A stretch of DNA of 5,967 nt from Actinomycetota bacterium. Its GTDB lineage: Bacteria; Actinomycetota; Thermoleophilia; UBA2241. Shown here piece after piece: positions 5,461 to 5,967 of the stretch. Location: assembly GCA_026392265.1 (NCBI GenBank), contig JAPLCL010000221.1, forward strand, positions 1-5,967, given 5' to 3'. The notes beneath the pieces were generated by a model that was not told the DNA's origin, made no database searches, and saw nothing but the letters and a program-made list of their open reading frames with translations. How positions within the stretch are numbered: the first letter of the stretch is position 1; each line of letters begins with the position of its first letter. The translations under genes were made by a program, and so were the position numbers.

Positions 5461-5925
5461 ATGAGGGAGAGCAGAGAGGAACTTGAGGCGATGATCGAGG
5501 CCACGCTGGCCGAACGTTTCCCCGGGGTCGAGCTTGTCGATCTTGAGGTGCGCGGCGGCCCTATGGGCACGCTGACGCTGTTCGTCGACCTGCCCGGTGG
5601 CGTCGATCTCGGGCTGTGCGCGGCCATCAGCCAGTCGCTGGACGTCGTTCGCGAGCGCTACGCGCTGGAGGTCTCTTCTCCGGGCCTGGACCGCCGCCTG
5701 CGCAAGCCGGCGCATTTCGCCGCGGCGCTGGGCTTGGACGTCGCCGTCAAGTCGCTGGCGCCGCGCGCCGGGCGCAGCAATTTCCGCGGCGTCCTCAAGG
5801 CATCAGACGCCACGAGCATCACGCTCCTCCTCGCCGACGGCGGCAGCGTCACTCTGCCTCTCGACGGCATCGCCAAGGCGCACGTGGTCTACAACTTTGC
5901 TACCGACGGAGGCCATCGTGAGTAA
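5461..5925 (+). CDS. rimP: Ribosome maturation factor RimP
   Basis: RimP (YlxS/YhbC family) binds free 30S subunits and helps late assembly of the small subunit. The 154-residue product has the N-terminal domain (1 to about 80) with VDLEVRGGP (26-34), LTLFVDLPGGVDLGLCAAIS (38-57) and the family signature LEVSSPGLDR (69-78), then an SH3-like C-terminal domain (about 83-150) with FRGVL (108-112) and HVVYNF (141-146). The segment between the CAAIS helix and LEVSSPG is about eight residues shorter than the version I recall from E. coli. The start is the ATG at 5461 with AGGGG (5450-5454) upstream; an in-frame TTG at 5410 is rejected because it lies before the leader hairpin and would encode through it. 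The gene overlaps nusA by 8 bases, the classic rimP-nusA order. Confidence 0.95.
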   Translation: MRESREELEAMIEATLAERFPGVELVDLEVRGGPMGTLTLFVDLPGGVDLGLCAAISQSLDVVRERYALEVSSPGLDRRLRKPAHFAAALGLDVAVKSLAPRAGRSNFRGVLKASDATSITLLLADGGSVTLPLDGIAKAHVVYNFATDGGHRE

Positions 5926-5967
5926 GGACATCATCGAGGCTTTGCGACAGATCGAGAAGGAGAAGGG
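5918..5967 (+). CDS. nusA: Transcription termination/antitermination factor NusA (5' end only)
   Basis: Only the first 16 codons lie in the window. GTG at 5918 begins (M)SKDIIEALRQIEKEKG, which matches the usual NusA N-terminus ('IEAL..IEKEKGI') that contacts RNA polymerase. GGAGG at 5908-5912 is spaced five bases from the start. The start overlaps the end of rimP (GTGAGTAA holds the nusA start and the rimP stop), so the two are likely translationally coupled. The gene continues beyond the window edge. The identity rests on this short peptide plus its position directly after rimP. Confidence 0.88.
   Translation, partial: MSKDIIEALRQIEKEK

Noticed and set aside
1..5967. Search for a novel mobile, defence or CRISPR-like system
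   Set aside because: All genes but two small ones belong to familiar housekeeping or envelope families, the gaps are short, and I see no direct-repeat arrays, transposase, integrase, toxin-antitoxin pair or attachment-site repeats.

Overview
This is a high-GC bacterial chromosomal window made of ordinary housekeeping genes. The omega subunit resembles actinobacterial ones (a YY-x-x-LGE stretch follows the AxKRARQIN motif), GTG starts are frequent, and a lemA-htpX pair and an SH3/YkuD L,D-transpeptidase are present. This suggests a member of the Actinomycetota, perhaps a deep-branching class such as Thermoleophilia or Coriobacteriia; the class is a guess. I see no mobile element, CRISPR array, phage gene, tRNA or rRNA, and no stretch with clearly foreign base composition.

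Layout. (1) 2-2425, plus strand: a tight run of rpoZ (RNA polymerase omega), coaBC (coenzyme A synthesis), an HD-superfamily predicted hydrolase and a small TPR protein, with junctions of +7, -4 and +9 bases. (2) 2444-4053, minus strand: lemA followed by htpX, a membrane-anchored helical protein and a membrane zinc protease. This unit converges on the TPR gene over a short hairpin. (3) 4167-4958, plus strand: a membrane-anchored L,D-transpeptidase that crosslinks peptidoglycan, divergent from lemA. (4) 4981-5265, minus strand: a 94-residue protein with four CxxC pairs and no recognised function, convergent with the transpeptidase over a second short hairpin. (5) 5347-5967, plus strand: a good promoter, a leader with a perfect 11-bp hairpin and a T-rich 3' side, then rimP and the first codons of nusA, the start of a nusA-type operon.

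How the parts fit. rpoZ and nusA serve transcription, rimP serves 30S ribosome maturation and coaBC makes a CoA intermediate. lemA/htpX and the transpeptidase serve the cell envelope. The most interesting items are regulatory or small: the rimP-nusA leader hairpin as a possible attenuator, the four-CxxC protein divergent from that operon, and the HD hydrolase plus TPR pair behind coaBC. I did not find evidence of a novel multi-gene system.
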